A stretch of 9,832 bases of DNA from Brevundimonas sp. UBA7664 (GCF_002483305.1 NZ_DLHQ01000059.1:105164-114995), one strand, 5' to 3'; shown: positions 1 to 6,143, counted from the first letter of the stretch. The notes: generated from the letters alone by a model not told the origin. Program-made: numbers and translations.

Positions 1-192
1 ATCATCGTGCTGAAGGACGGCGGCATTGCCGAGCGCGGCACGCATGGCGAATTGATGCAGCGCGACGACGGCCTCTACGCCTCCATGTGGAACCGCCAGC
101 GCGAGGCCGTGCAGGCCGAGGAGCGCCTGAAGCAGGTGCGCGAAAGCGATGAGCTCGGTATTGTCGTGCGCGGTGCGCCCGCCGCGGAGTGA
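1..192 (+). CDS. ABC exporter, C-terminal end of ATP-binding domain (partial)
   Basis: The 5' part lies outside the window; only the last 63 codons and the TGA stop are present. The visible start, IIVLKDGGIAERGTHGEL, is the segment that follows the H-loop histidine in ABC exporter nucleotide-binding domains (usual form: IIVLxxGxIxERGTHxELL). It is followed by LYASMWNRQ, a tail typical of Atm1/MsbA-like half-transporters that fuse membrane and ATPase domains. A charged, probably helical extension of about 30 residues ends the protein. By family it would be an inner-membrane ATP-driven exporter. The 'LYASMWNRQ' tail resembles the Atm1/heavy-metal-type subgroup, but the substrate cannot be told from this fragment. 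The stop codon is immediately followed by the stop of the convergent VOC gene. Confidence 0.85.
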   Translation: MIVLKDGGIAERGTHGELMQRDDGLYASMWNRQREAVQAEERLKQVRESDELGIVVRGAPAAE

Positions 193-840
193 TCACGCTC
201 CCGGCGCGGCGAAGAGGATCAGGTTGCCGTCCGGATCGAGGAGGATGAAGGTCCGCGCCCCCCAGGGCTCCGTCCGGAGCGTTTTGTGGAACGCGACGCC
301 GGCCGCCTGATAGCCGAGGAAAAGCGCCTTGATCTCCGCCGCGCTGTCGAGCGTGATCGAGGCCGAAAGCAGTTCTTCCCGTTGGCGGATGTCTCCGACG
401 AAGACGGGCTCGTGCACCAGTCGCAGGCAGAGCCGTGCCCGGTCACGCACAACGACCCCGTAGAATGGCGGGTCGCCATAGGCGAAATCGACGGCAAAGC
501 CGAGTTTTTCCGTGAAGAAGGCGAGGGAGGCGGCGAAATCGGCGACGTAGAGGATCGGCTCCGCTCCGCTGAGGATCGGGCCTTGCTGCATGCTTTCGGT
601 CGTGCTGTTCATGATGGGGGCTCCTGTTCTGAGCGCCTGCCAGTCCGCAAACCCGTTCTGACGGGCGACGAGCGCCTGCGCATCGGCAAGCGAGAATGCG
701 GCGTCGAGCACCTCCCGATCGGTCAGATCCCGGAAAGCGGGCAGACCGGCGCGGATGATCGCCGCCACCGGATGGTGTCGTTCACGATGCCAGCGCAGGA
801 ACTGCTTGGCCTGCTTGCGGAGGTTTTCGATGTTCGGCAT
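193..840 (-). CDS. VOC/glyoxalase-superfamily protein with N-terminal helical domain
   Basis: A protein of 215 residues in two parts. Residues 1-71 (MPNIENLRKQAKQFLRWHRE... DWQAL) form a helical module that I recall seeing fused in front of glyoxalase-like or ankyrin domains. Residues 90-215 are a vicinal-oxygen-chelate fold resembling the bleomycin-resistance/glyoxalase group: ILYVADFAASLAFFTEKLGF is the first beta-alpha module and the end reads ILLDPDGNLILFAAPGA. In metal-dependent glyoxalases the final strand usually carries a Glu ligand (DPDGNxxEF); here the position is Leu, so a binding or resistance role, or a changed metal site, is more likely than glyoxalase I activity. ATG 840 is chosen because the family module begins there, although no clear ribosome site precedes it. 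An upstream GTG at 966 would add 42 unlikely residues. A well-placed internal start exists at 612. Substrate unknown. Confidence 0.8.
   Translation of the reverse strand: MPNIENLRKQAKQFLRWHRERHHPVAAIIRAGLPAFRDLTDREVLDAAFSLADAQALVARQNGFADWQALRTGAPIMNSTTESMQQGPILSGAEPILYVADFAASLAFFTEKLGFAVDFAYGDPPFYGVVVRDRARLCLRLVHEPVFVGDIRQREELLSASITLDSAAEIKALFLGYQAAGVAFHKTLRTEPWGARTFILLDPDGNLILFAAPGA
621..625 (-). promoter_or_regulatory. Ribosome binding site for a possible internal start in the VOC gene
   Basis: On the minus strand an AGGAG sits 8 bases upstream of an in-frame ATG (612-610). That spacing is ideal, whereas the ATG at 840 has no recognisable Shine-Dalgarno sequence. Initiation here would give a 139-residue protein that is essentially the VOC domain alone. 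It may be a chance match in the interdomain linker. Confidence 0.45.
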
Positions 841-929
841 GGGCGCTGCTACGGTTTCGGTCGTAGGTGGGCATTGCCCCTTCGGCTCCCGCCGATGCGC
901 CCTACAGCAACACGGAAAGTGTGCCCGCA

Positions 930-958
930 CCGCCCGGCGGTTGTCAACCGCAGGGCGG
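930..958. promoter_or_regulatory. 29-bp near-perfect palindrome, candidate operator
   Basis: Two 14-base arms, CCGCCCGGCGGTTG and CAACCGCAGGGCGG, are complementary except at one position and flank a single T. With no real loop it looks more like a protein-binding dyad than an RNA hairpin. It lies in the divergent spacer between the VOC gene (-) and psd (+). Its core CGGTT-GTC-AACCG recurs 38 bases downstream. The binding protein is unknown. Confidence 0.5.
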
Positions 959-975
959 GAAAGCACGGTATCGGA

Positions 976-988
976 CGGTTGAGAACCG
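976..988. promoter_or_regulatory. Second copy of the CGGTTnnnAACCG dyad
   Basis: CGGTTGAGAACCG matches the core of the palindrome at 938-950 (CGGTTGTCAACCG) in all arm bases; only two of the three central bases differ. Centres are 38 bases apart. Two similar dyads in one divergent spacer suggest paired binding sites for one regulator. This is inference from symmetry and repetition only. Confidence 0.4.
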
Positions 989-1068
989 CACTTGCACCTG
1001 GTGGGTCGGGCACCGGAGAGGGCCGTGCGCCTGGGGGCTAATCGCCACGCCGCATTGCCCCCATCGCC

Positions 1069-1096
1069 ATTTCACGCTAGGTCGATGGCGTGAAAT
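1069..1096. promoter_or_regulatory. Perfect 9-bp inverted repeat just upstream of psd
   Basis: ATTTCACGC (1069-1077) and GCGTGAAAT (1088-1096) are exact reverse complements separated by 10 bases. The repeat ends 4 bases before the AGGAG (1101-1105) that serves the psd start at 1116. It could be an operator overlapping the psd promoter or leader, or a hairpin in the psd mRNA leader that affects access to the ribosome site. There is no T-run after it, so it is not an intrinsic terminator. Confidence 0.45.
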
Positions 1097-1115
1097 CATC
1101 AGGAGATGTCGGAAG

Positions 1116-1814
1116 ATGAGTTTGGTCGATACGATACGCAGCACCCTGGTGCCGATTCATCGGGAGGGCTGGAAGTTCGTGGCCGGCTTCTTCGTCGCCT
1201 CGCTGCTCCTCGGCGCAGCCTGGGAACCGCTGATGTGGATCGGCTTCGTGCTCACGGCCTGGTGCGCCTACTTCTTCCGCGATCCCGAGCGCCTGACGCC
1301 GCAGGATGACGATCTTGTGATCAGCCCGGCCGATGGCCGCGTCTCGGCCGTCGCCATGGTGACGCCGCCGGCCGAACTGGAACTCGGTGACCAGCCGATG
1401 ATGCGCATCTCGGTCTTCATGAACGTCTTCAATTGCCATGTGAACCGCGCGCCGATGCGTGGCCGCGTCACGCGCGTCGCCTATCGTGCGGGAAAATTCC
1501 TCAATGCCGATCTCGACAAGGCGAGCCAGGAGAACGAGCGCAACGGCCTCGTCATCGAGAGCGCGCACGGGCCGATCGGCGTCGTGCAGATCGCCGGCCT
1601 CGTCGCCCGCCGCATCCTGTGCTGGACCAACATGAACGACAGCCTGGAGGCCGGCGAACGCTTCGGCCTCATCCGCTTCGGCTCGCGCCTCGACGTCTTC
1701 CTTCCGGCAGGCGTGCAGCCGCGCGTCAGCGTTGGTCAGACGGCGATCGCCGGTGAGACGGTGCTGGCAGAATTCGGCTCGGCCAAGGGGCCGGTCATCA
1801 GCCGTCGCGGCTGA
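1116..1814 (+). CDS. psd: Phosphatidylserine decarboxylase proenzyme
   Basis: The enzyme decarboxylates phosphatidylserine to phosphatidylethanolamine at the inner membrane. It is 232 residues, the short form common in alphaproteobacteria and archaea rather than the longer enterobacterial type. Residues 21-52 are hydrophobic and should anchor it, followed by FFRDPER (53-59). SPADGRV (70-76) carries the conserved Asp73, and VFNCHVNR (104-111) carries His108, probably part of the self-cleavage and catalytic machinery. The processing site is Gly189-Ser190 in IRFGSRLDVFLP: by family knowledge, cleavage there gives a beta chain (1-189) and an alpha chain (190-232) whose N-terminal Ser becomes the pyruvoyl cofactor. 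ATG 1116 is supported by AGGAG at 1101-1105. It lies 94 bases ahead of pssA on the same strand, so the two are probably co-transcribed although the product acts after PssA. Confidence 0.95.
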   Translation: MSLVDTIRSTLVPIHREGWKFVAGFFVASLLLGAAWEPLMWIGFVLTAWCAYFFRDPERLTPQDDDLVISPADGRVSAVAMVTPPAELELGDQPMMRISVFMNVFNCHVNRAPMRGRVTRVAYRAGKFLNADLDKASQENERNGLVIESAHGPIGVVQIAGLVARRILCWTNMNDSLEAGERFGLIRFGSRLDVFLPAGVQPRVSVGQTAIAGETVLAEFGSAKGPVISRRG

Positions 1815-1834
1815 GGAAACGAGAAGAGAGGCAA

Positions 1835-1880
1835 CAGGCAGTCGCCAACAGGGTTTCGCAACATCGACCCTTTCTGCCTG
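1835..1880 (+). promoter_or_regulatory. Nested inverted repeats in the psd-pssA gap
   Basis: An outer pair, CAGGCAG (1835-1841) with CTGCCTG (1874-1880), encloses an inner pair, AGGGT (1850-1854) with ACCCT (1867-1871). In RNA this would fold into an interrupted stem-loop filling half of the 94-base gap. No T-run follows, so termination is unlikely. It might stabilise or attenuate the message between the two genes. Structure is seen; function is guessed. Confidence 0.3.
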
Positions 1881-1908
1881 CCGCCCGAAAACAGCAAAGC
1901 GAAAAGCG

Positions 1909-2760
1909 ATGGACACACCCTTTCCGCCCTATGAGCCGAATGGACCGAACGACGAAGCGCGCGGTCCGCGCCTGCGGGAAATCCCGCTGCGCATCATCAT
2001 CCCGAACCTCATCACGGTGCTTGCCATCTGCGCGGGTCTCACCGGTATCAGGCTCGCCTTCGAAAACCGGTACGAGCTCGCCGTCGGCATGGTGCTGCTC
2101 GCCGCCTTCCTCGATGGCATCGATGGGCGTATCGCGCGCCTCCTGAAGGCCACCTCGAAGTTCGGCGGCCAGATGGATTCGCTCGCCGACATCGTCAATT
2201 TCGGCGTGGCGCCGGCACTCGTGCTCTACGTCTTCATCCTCGACCAGGCGCGCTCCTTCGGTTGGATCGCGGCGCTGATCTATGCTATCGCCGCCGGCCT
2301 CAGGCTGGCGCGTTTCAACGTCATGGCCGAGCGTGAGACCAAGGCGAAGTGGCAATCGGAATATTTTGTCGGGGTGCCGGCACCGGCCGGCGCCATGCTG
2401 GTGCTGTTGCCGGTCTATCTCGGTTTCCTTGGTCTCGCGCCGAGCCCGCTCTTTGCCTATCTCGCGTCCGGCTACACCGTGCTGATCGGCTTCCTGCTGG
2501 TCAGCCGCCTGCCGGTCTGGTCCGGCAAGTCGGAAGGCAGCCGCATCCGTCGTGACCTCGTGCTGCCGGGCATTCTGCTCGTCGTGCTCTATGTCGCAAC
2601 GCTGATGAGCTTCACCTGGGAAACCATGGTGGTGACGGTCGTCGCCTATCTGGCGACCCTGCCGTTCGGCGCCCGCTCCTGGCAGCGTAAATATGGCGGC
2701 TGGACGGCGCCAGTGACACCGGGGGCCAGCGAGTTCCCCGAGGATCCCGACGGGCAGTAG
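1909..2760 (+). CDS. pssA: CDP-diacylglycerol-serine O-phosphatidyltransferase (phosphatidylserine synthase)
   Basis: It joins CDP-diacylglycerol and L-serine into phosphatidylserine, the substrate of the preceding psd product. The protein has 283 residues. The CDP-alcohol phosphatidyltransferase signature DGx2ARx8Gx3Dx3D is complete at residues 72-94 (DGRIAR... GGQMDSLAD), with the metal/CDP-binding aspartates at 72, 90 and 94. About eight hydrophobic segments run from PNLITVLAICAGLTGI (32-47) to near residue 260, so this is the integral-membrane type II enzyme and not the soluble type I form of E. coli. The N-terminal 25 residues are polar, and the C-terminal 25 are polar and partly acidic. 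ATG 1909 is chosen because the PFPPYEPNG leader fits rhizobial homologues I recall; its ribosome site is weak, with only purine-rich AAAGCGAAAAGCG before it. A strong terminator follows. Confidence 0.94.
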   Translation: MDTPFPPYEPNGPNDEARGPRLREIPLRIIIPNLITVLAICAGLTGIRLAFENRYELAVGMVLLAAFLDGIDGRIARLLKATSKFGGQMDSLADIVNFGVAPALVLYVFILDQARSFGWIAALIYAIAAGLRLARFNVMAERETKAKWQSEYFVGVPAPAGAMLVLLPVYLGFLGLAPSPLFAYLASGYTVLIGFLLVSRLPVWSGKSEGSRIRRDLVLPGILLVVLYVATLMSFTWETMVVTVVAYLATLPFGARSWQRKYGGWTAPVTPGASEFPEDPDGQ

Positions 2761-2792
2761 CAACGCCCATCACATCCATGTGAATTTTCAGA

Positions 2793-2834
2793 AAGCCCTG
2801 TCCACATGCTGTGGGCAGGGCTTGATTTTTTATT
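2793..2834 (+). terminator. Rho-independent terminator after pssA
   Basis: A 14-bp stem, AAGCCCTGTCCACA (2793-2806) paired with TGTGGGCAGGGCTT (2810-2823) with one G-U pair, closes a 3-base loop and is followed by GA and six Ts (2826-2831). It begins 33 bases after the pssA stop and ends 60 bases before the marR start, cleanly separating the phospholipid genes from the efflux operon. Confidence 0.92.
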
Positions 2835-2843
2835 GCAGGTCGA

Positions 2844-2883
2844 TTAACTAGCAATCAAATAGATAGTAAGCTAATTGTATTTG
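2844..2883 (+). promoter_or_regulatory. AT-rich candidate promoter/operator of the marR-MFS-hlyD operon
   Basis: This is the most AT-rich stretch of the window. A possible promoter is TTAACT (2844-2849), 17 bases, TAAGCT (2867-2872), which would give a leader of about 15 bases. Two overlapping inverted repeats lie over it: AACTAGC (2846-2852) with GCTAATT (2870-2876), 6 of 7 paired, and CAAATA (2856-2861) with TATTTG (2878-2883), perfect. MarR regulators usually bind AT-rich dyads over their own promoter, so autorepression here is plausible. The exact boxes are tentative. Confidence 0.4.
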
Positions 2884-2893
2884 GACTACTGAG

Positions 2894-3349
2894 ATGAACA
2901 CACCCGATCCGCGCGAGCGTATCCTGGACGACCTTTCCCGCGTGCAGCGCAAGATGCGCGCCTTGTTCGACGCCCGTGTGAAGGAGCGGGGGCTGACGCT
3001 GCCCCGCGCCCGCGCACTTCTGATCCTCGGCCGTGGCGTTAATCTCAACCAGCGTGAGCTCGCCGACGAACTCGACATCGAGACGCCGACGCTCGTGCGC
3101 CTGCTCGACGGCATGGAGAAGCAGGGTTTCATCCAGCGCCAGTCGGTGGAGGGCGACCGCCGCGCCAAGCAGATCGCCATGACGCCGCGCGGCGCCAAGG
3201 TCGCCGGAGAGGTGCTGGAGCTCGCCCGCTCGCTGCGCGCCGACGTGCTGAAGAGCATTTCGGCGCAGGACATGTCGACCACCGTCAAGGTGTTCGCCGC
3301 CATGTCCGACAATATCGCGCAGAGCTGTCGGGAGTGCGTCGAGGCATGA
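2894..3349 (+). CDS. MarR-family transcriptional regulator
   Basis: A 151-residue protein, normal for MarR regulators, which act as dimers and usually repress an adjacent efflux operon until a ligand or oxidant releases them. The winged helix-turn-helix lies at about 36-95: NQRELADELDIETPTLVRLL (52-71) covers the helix-turn-helix, and EGDRRAKQIAMT (86-97) is the wing with the family's DRR signature. The flanking helices (8-30 and 102-145) would form the dimer interface. The C-terminus ends in C145-R-E-C148, a CxxC pair. ATG 2894 is the only sensible start; its ribosome site is weak (GGA 8 bases upstream). The stop overlaps the ATG of the MFS gene (ATGA, 3346-3349), indicating translational coupling. 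It most likely controls the two downstream efflux genes and itself. Confidence 0.92.
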   Translation: MNTPDPRERILDDLSRVQRKMRALFDARVKERGLTLPRARALLILGRGVNLNQRELADELDIETPTLVRLLDGMEKQGFIQRQSVEGDRRAKQIAMTPRGAKVAGEVLELARSLRADVLKSISAQDMSTTVKVFAAMSDNIAQSCRECVEA

Positions 3350-5031
3350 GCGCCGTTCCCGCTGCCGACGGGCGCGGAGGGGAGGGCGAGCCGCCGCGAT
3401 CCGGGGCGCAGGAGCCGGCCGAGGAAAAACCCGCCGCCCCGCCACCGCCGCCGCCCATGGCGCCGCCAAGGGCTGCCGCCTACATGATCGCCTCCACCCT
3501 GCTCGCCATGACGCAGGGCTTCGGCCTGAACCTCGTCGCCGCCAACATCCCGCAGCTCCAGGGCCCATTCGGCGCCACCGCTGCCGAGGCGACCTGGCTG
3601 ATGGCCGCCTACATGGCGCCGAACGCCTCGCTCTCGCTGGCGCTCATCAAGATCCGCAACCAGTTTGGCCTGCGCCCCTTCGCCGAACTCGGCATCGCCG
3701 CCTTTCTCCTCGTGTCGGTGGCGCATATCTTCATCACGGACCTGCAGTCCGCCCTCGTGCTGCGCTTCTTCGCCGGCATCGCGGCGGCACCGCTTTCCTC
3801 GCTCGGCTTCCTCTACATGCTGGAGGCCTTCAGCCCGGCGCGCAAGCTGACGATCGGCATCTCGCTCGCGCTGACCAATATCGGTCTTGCCGCCCCGCTC
3901 ACCCGGTTCATCTCGCCGGCGCTCATCGATCTCGGCGGTGTGCGGGCGCTGCTGCGTTTCGAGCTGGCGCTTGCCATGCTCTCCTTCGCAGCGATCTATC
4001 TCCTGCCGCTGGCGCCGCCACCGCGGGCAAAGGTCATCGAGAAGCTCGATATCGTCAGCTACTTGTTCATCGCCGTCGGTTTCGGCTCGGGTGCCGTCGT
4101 GCTGGTGCTCGGCCGGCAATATTGGTGGCTGGAGGCCCCCTGGATCGGCACCCTGCTCGTTGTCATGGTCGGCGCGCTCACCATCGCCGCCGTCATCGAG
4201 CTTAACCGTGAAAGGCCGTTGATCGACCTGCGCTGGCTGTTCAGCCGCGAGATGCTGCACTTTGCCGCCGTGCTGGTGCTGTTCCGGCTGATGCTGGCCG
4301 AACAGACCGCCGTCGCCGGCAATTTCTTCCAGATCACCGGTCTGCAGAACGATCAGCTGGCCGGGCTCTACGGCATGGTGGCGCTCGCCACCGCCGCGGG
4401 CGGCCTTCTCTGTGCGGCCATCCTGAAGCCCGGCCGGGAGCCGGGTATCCATATGGTGGCGCTGCTTTTGATCGGCGCCGGCGCCTTTCTCGACAGCCGG
4501 GCGACGAACCTGACGCGGCCGGAGCAGATGTATGTCAGCCAGGCGATGATCGCCGCCGGCGGCAGCCTGTTCCTGCCGCCGGCCATTGCTTCCGGTTTCA
4601 CGCTGGCGCTGCGCAAGGGGCCGCAATACATCCTTAGCTTCATCGTCGTCTTCCTGGTCACGCAGAGCCTCGGCGGCCTTGCCGGCTCGGCGCTGTTCGG
4701 CTCCTTCATCACGCTGCGCGAGAAGTTCCACTCGAACATCCTCGCCGAGGCGATGACGCTTGCCGATCCGCTCGTTGCCGGCCGCGTGGCGCAGCTTTCC
4801 GCCGCCTATGGCCGCACGATCATCGATCCGGCCGTGCTGAAGGCGGAGGGCGTCGCGCTGCTCGGCCAACAGGTGACGCGGGAGGCCAATGTGCTCGCCC
4901 ACAACGATGCCTTCCTCGTCATCGCGCTGCTTGCCGTCGGCGCCGCCGCGGCGCTCGCCATCCACATGCTCTACATCCGCATCAGAGAGGCCAGCGCTCG
5001 CAATGGCGAGCCGGCGGCCGTTGAAGGTTGA
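3346..5031 (+). CDS. MFS multidrug exporter, DHA2/EmrB type
   Basis: A 561-residue inner-membrane protein with about 14 hydrophobic segments from residue 46 to about 548, the size and topology of DHA2 proton-driven exporters such as EmrB. With the HlyD/EmrA adaptor encoded next, it should form a tripartite pump that needs an outer-membrane TolC-type channel not found here. RFFAGIAAAPL corresponds to the motif B region, whereas the loop after the second segment (LIKIRNQFGLRPF) is a poor version of motif A. The N-terminal 45 residues are a hydrophilic tail with six consecutive prolines at 32-37, longer than usual. ATG 3346 is preferred over an in-frame GTG at 3334 because it gives the classic 4-base overlap with marR and has GGGAG about 11 bases upstream. 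The gene order, MFS before adaptor, is the reverse of E. coli emrAB. Substrates unknown. Confidence 0.9.
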   Translation: MSAVPAADGRGGEGEPPRSGAQEPAEEKPAAPPPPPPMAPPRAAAYMIASTLLAMTQGFGLNLVAANIPQLQGPFGATAAEATWLMAAYMAPNASLSLALIKIRNQFGLRPFAELGIAAFLLVSVAHIFITDLQSALVLRFFAGIAAAPLSSLGFLYMLEAFSPARKLTIGISLALTNIGLAAPLTRFISPALIDLGGVRALLRFELALAMLSFAAIYLLPLAPPPRAKVIEKLDIVSYLFIAVGFGSGAVVLVLGRQYWWLEAPWIGTLLVVMVGALTIAAVIELNRERPLIDLRWLFSREMLHFAAVLVLFRLMLAEQTAVAGNFFQITGLQNDQLAGLYGMVALATAAGGLLCAAILKPGREPGIHMVALLLIGAGAFLDSRATNLTRPEQMYVSQAMIAAGGSLFLPPAIASGFTLALRKGPQYILSFIVVFLVTQSLGGLAGSALFGSFITLREKFHSNILAEAMTLADPLVAGRVAQLSAAYGRTIIDPAVLKAEGVALLGQQVTREANVLAHNDAFLVIALLAVGAAAALAIHMLYIRIREASARNGEPAAVEG

Positions 5032-5036
5032 CCGAA

Positions 5037-6074
5037 ATGAAGACTTACATCCGCAATACCGCCACGGCGCTCGCCCTCGTCCTCGGCGTGACCGGCATCG
5101 GCGCAGTGCTCTACGCCTGGCAGCTGCCGCCCTTTGCCAGCGACGTCCAGACGACGGACAATGCCTATGTGCGCGGCTACGTGACGCTGATCAGCCCGCA
5201 GCTCGCCGGCTACGTCACCGAGGTGTCCGTGAAGGACTACGAGACGGTCAAGGTCGGCGCGGTGCTCGCCCGGCTCGACGACCGCATCTTCCGCCAGAAG
5301 GTCGAGCAGGCCAATGCCACGCTCGCCAGCCAGAAGGCGGCGCTCGCCAATTCCGAGCAGCAGGAGAACGCCGCCAAGGCGCGCATCGGCGCCAGCGAGG
5401 CGGCGCTCGACAGCGCGACCTACGCCAAGCGCCGGGCGGAGGAGAACTGGAACCGCATCGAGGAGCTGTCGAACAAGGGCATCGCCACCCAGAGCGATCG
5501 CGAGCAGAGCCGCACCACGCTTGACCAGGCGGAAGCGTCCATTGCGCAGGCGCAGGCGAATCTTGAAGTCTCCCGGCAGGACCTGCAGACGATCATCGTC
5601 GGCCGTGATTCCCTGCGCGCCGCGGTGGCGGGTGCGGAGGCCTCGGTGGAGCTCGCCAGGATCGATCTTTCCAACACGGTCATCACCGCCCCGCGTGACG
5701 GTGCCGTGGGCGAGGTGGGCGTCAAGCTCGGCCAGTATGTCGCCGCCGGCACACAGCTGATGGCCGTCGTGCCGCATGACACCTGGGTCATCGCCAACTT
5801 CAAGGAAACCCAGCTCGCCTATATCCAGCCCGGCCAGAAGGTCGAGGTCAGCGTCGATGCGCTGAAGCACGCGACGCTGACCGGCCATGTCGAGCGCTTC
5901 TCGCCTGCCGCCGGCTCGGAGTTCAGCGTGATCAAGCCCGACAACGCCACCGGCAATTTTACAAAGATCGCCCAACGCGTGCCCGTGCGCATCAGCATCG
6001 ACCAGGGGCAGGACATGGCGAAGCGCCTCGCACCGGGGCTTTCGGTGGTGGTGAAGACGGTGGTGGGGGAGTAG
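5037..6074 (+). CDS. HlyD/EmrA-family periplasmic adaptor of the efflux pump
   Basis: A 345-residue membrane-fusion protein linking the MFS exporter to an outer-membrane channel. Residues 9-27 are the single N-terminal membrane anchor, followed by TTDNAYVRG (39-47), a hallmark of EmrA-type adaptors. The first lipoyl half is about 50-82 (ISPQLAGYVTEVSV...). A long Ala/Glu/Gln-rich coiled-coil hairpin spans about 85-205, and the second lipoyl half begins NTVITAPRDGAVGEVG (213-228). The beta-barrel part contains WVIANFKETQL and the conserved NATGNFTKIAQRVPVRI (303-319), diagnostic of the EmrA subgroup. ATG 5037 lies 5 bases after the MFS stop, with GAAGG (5023-5027) as ribosome site; an in-frame TTG at 5028 is less likely. 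It is the last gene of the marR operon and is followed by a strong inverted repeat. Confidence 0.93.
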   Translation: MKTYIRNTATALALVLGVTGIGAVLYAWQLPPFASDVQTTDNAYVRGYVTLISPQLAGYVTEVSVKDYETVKVGAVLARLDDRIFRQKVEQANATLASQKAALANSEQQENAAKARIGASEAALDSATYAKRRAEENWNRIEELSNKGIATQSDREQSRTTLDQAEASIAQAQANLEVSRQDLQTIIVGRDSLRAAVAGAEASVELARIDLSNTVITAPRDGAVGEVGVKLGQYVAAGTQLMAVVPHDTWVIANFKETQLAYIQPGQKVEVSVDALKHATLTGHVERFSPAAGSEFSVIKPDNATGNFTKIAQRVPVRISIDQGQDMAKRLAPGLSVVVKTVVGE

Positions 6075-6087
6075 GGATGGGCTTGGC

Positions 6088-6135
6088 GGGCTGAACACCC
6101 CCTCTGCCCTGCCGGGCAGAGGGGGTGTTCAGCCC
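6088..6135. terminator. Perfect 22-bp inverted repeat between convergent genes, probable bidirectional terminator
   Basis: The arms 6088-6109 and 6114-6135 are exactly complementary over 22 bp around a 4-base TGCC loop (outer ends GGGCTGAACACC and GGTGTTCAGCCC). It lies 13 bases after the hlyD-type stop and 8 bases from the SDR stop, so it can end transcription from both sides. Neither side carries a T-run, so it may block read-through or protect 3' ends rather than act as a textbook intrinsic terminator. Confidence 0.75.
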
Positions 6136-6143
6136 GAACCGGA

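Noticed and set aside
841..966. GTG at 966 as start of the VOC gene, adding 42 residues
   Set aside because: The extra segment is Arg/Cys/Pro-rich and unlike the family, overlaps part of the 930-958 palindrome, and the GTG has no ribosome site.
3334..3345. GTG at 3334 as start of the MFS exporter
   Set aside because: The ATG at 3346 forms a standard ATGA overlap with marR and has a GGGAG at suitable distance; the GTG adds only four residues.
2848..4965. Long open frame of about 705 codons antisense to the marR and MFS genes
   Set aside because: Its translation is low-complexity and rich in Arg, Gln, Glu and Asp with no family motifs. It is the usual antisense shadow of GC-rich genes whose sense frames are well supported.
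6088..6135. Inverted repeat as a transposon end or IS remnant
   Set aside because: The arms are nearly contiguous (4-base loop), there is no transposase fragment or target duplication nearby, and the position between two convergent stops fits a terminator better.
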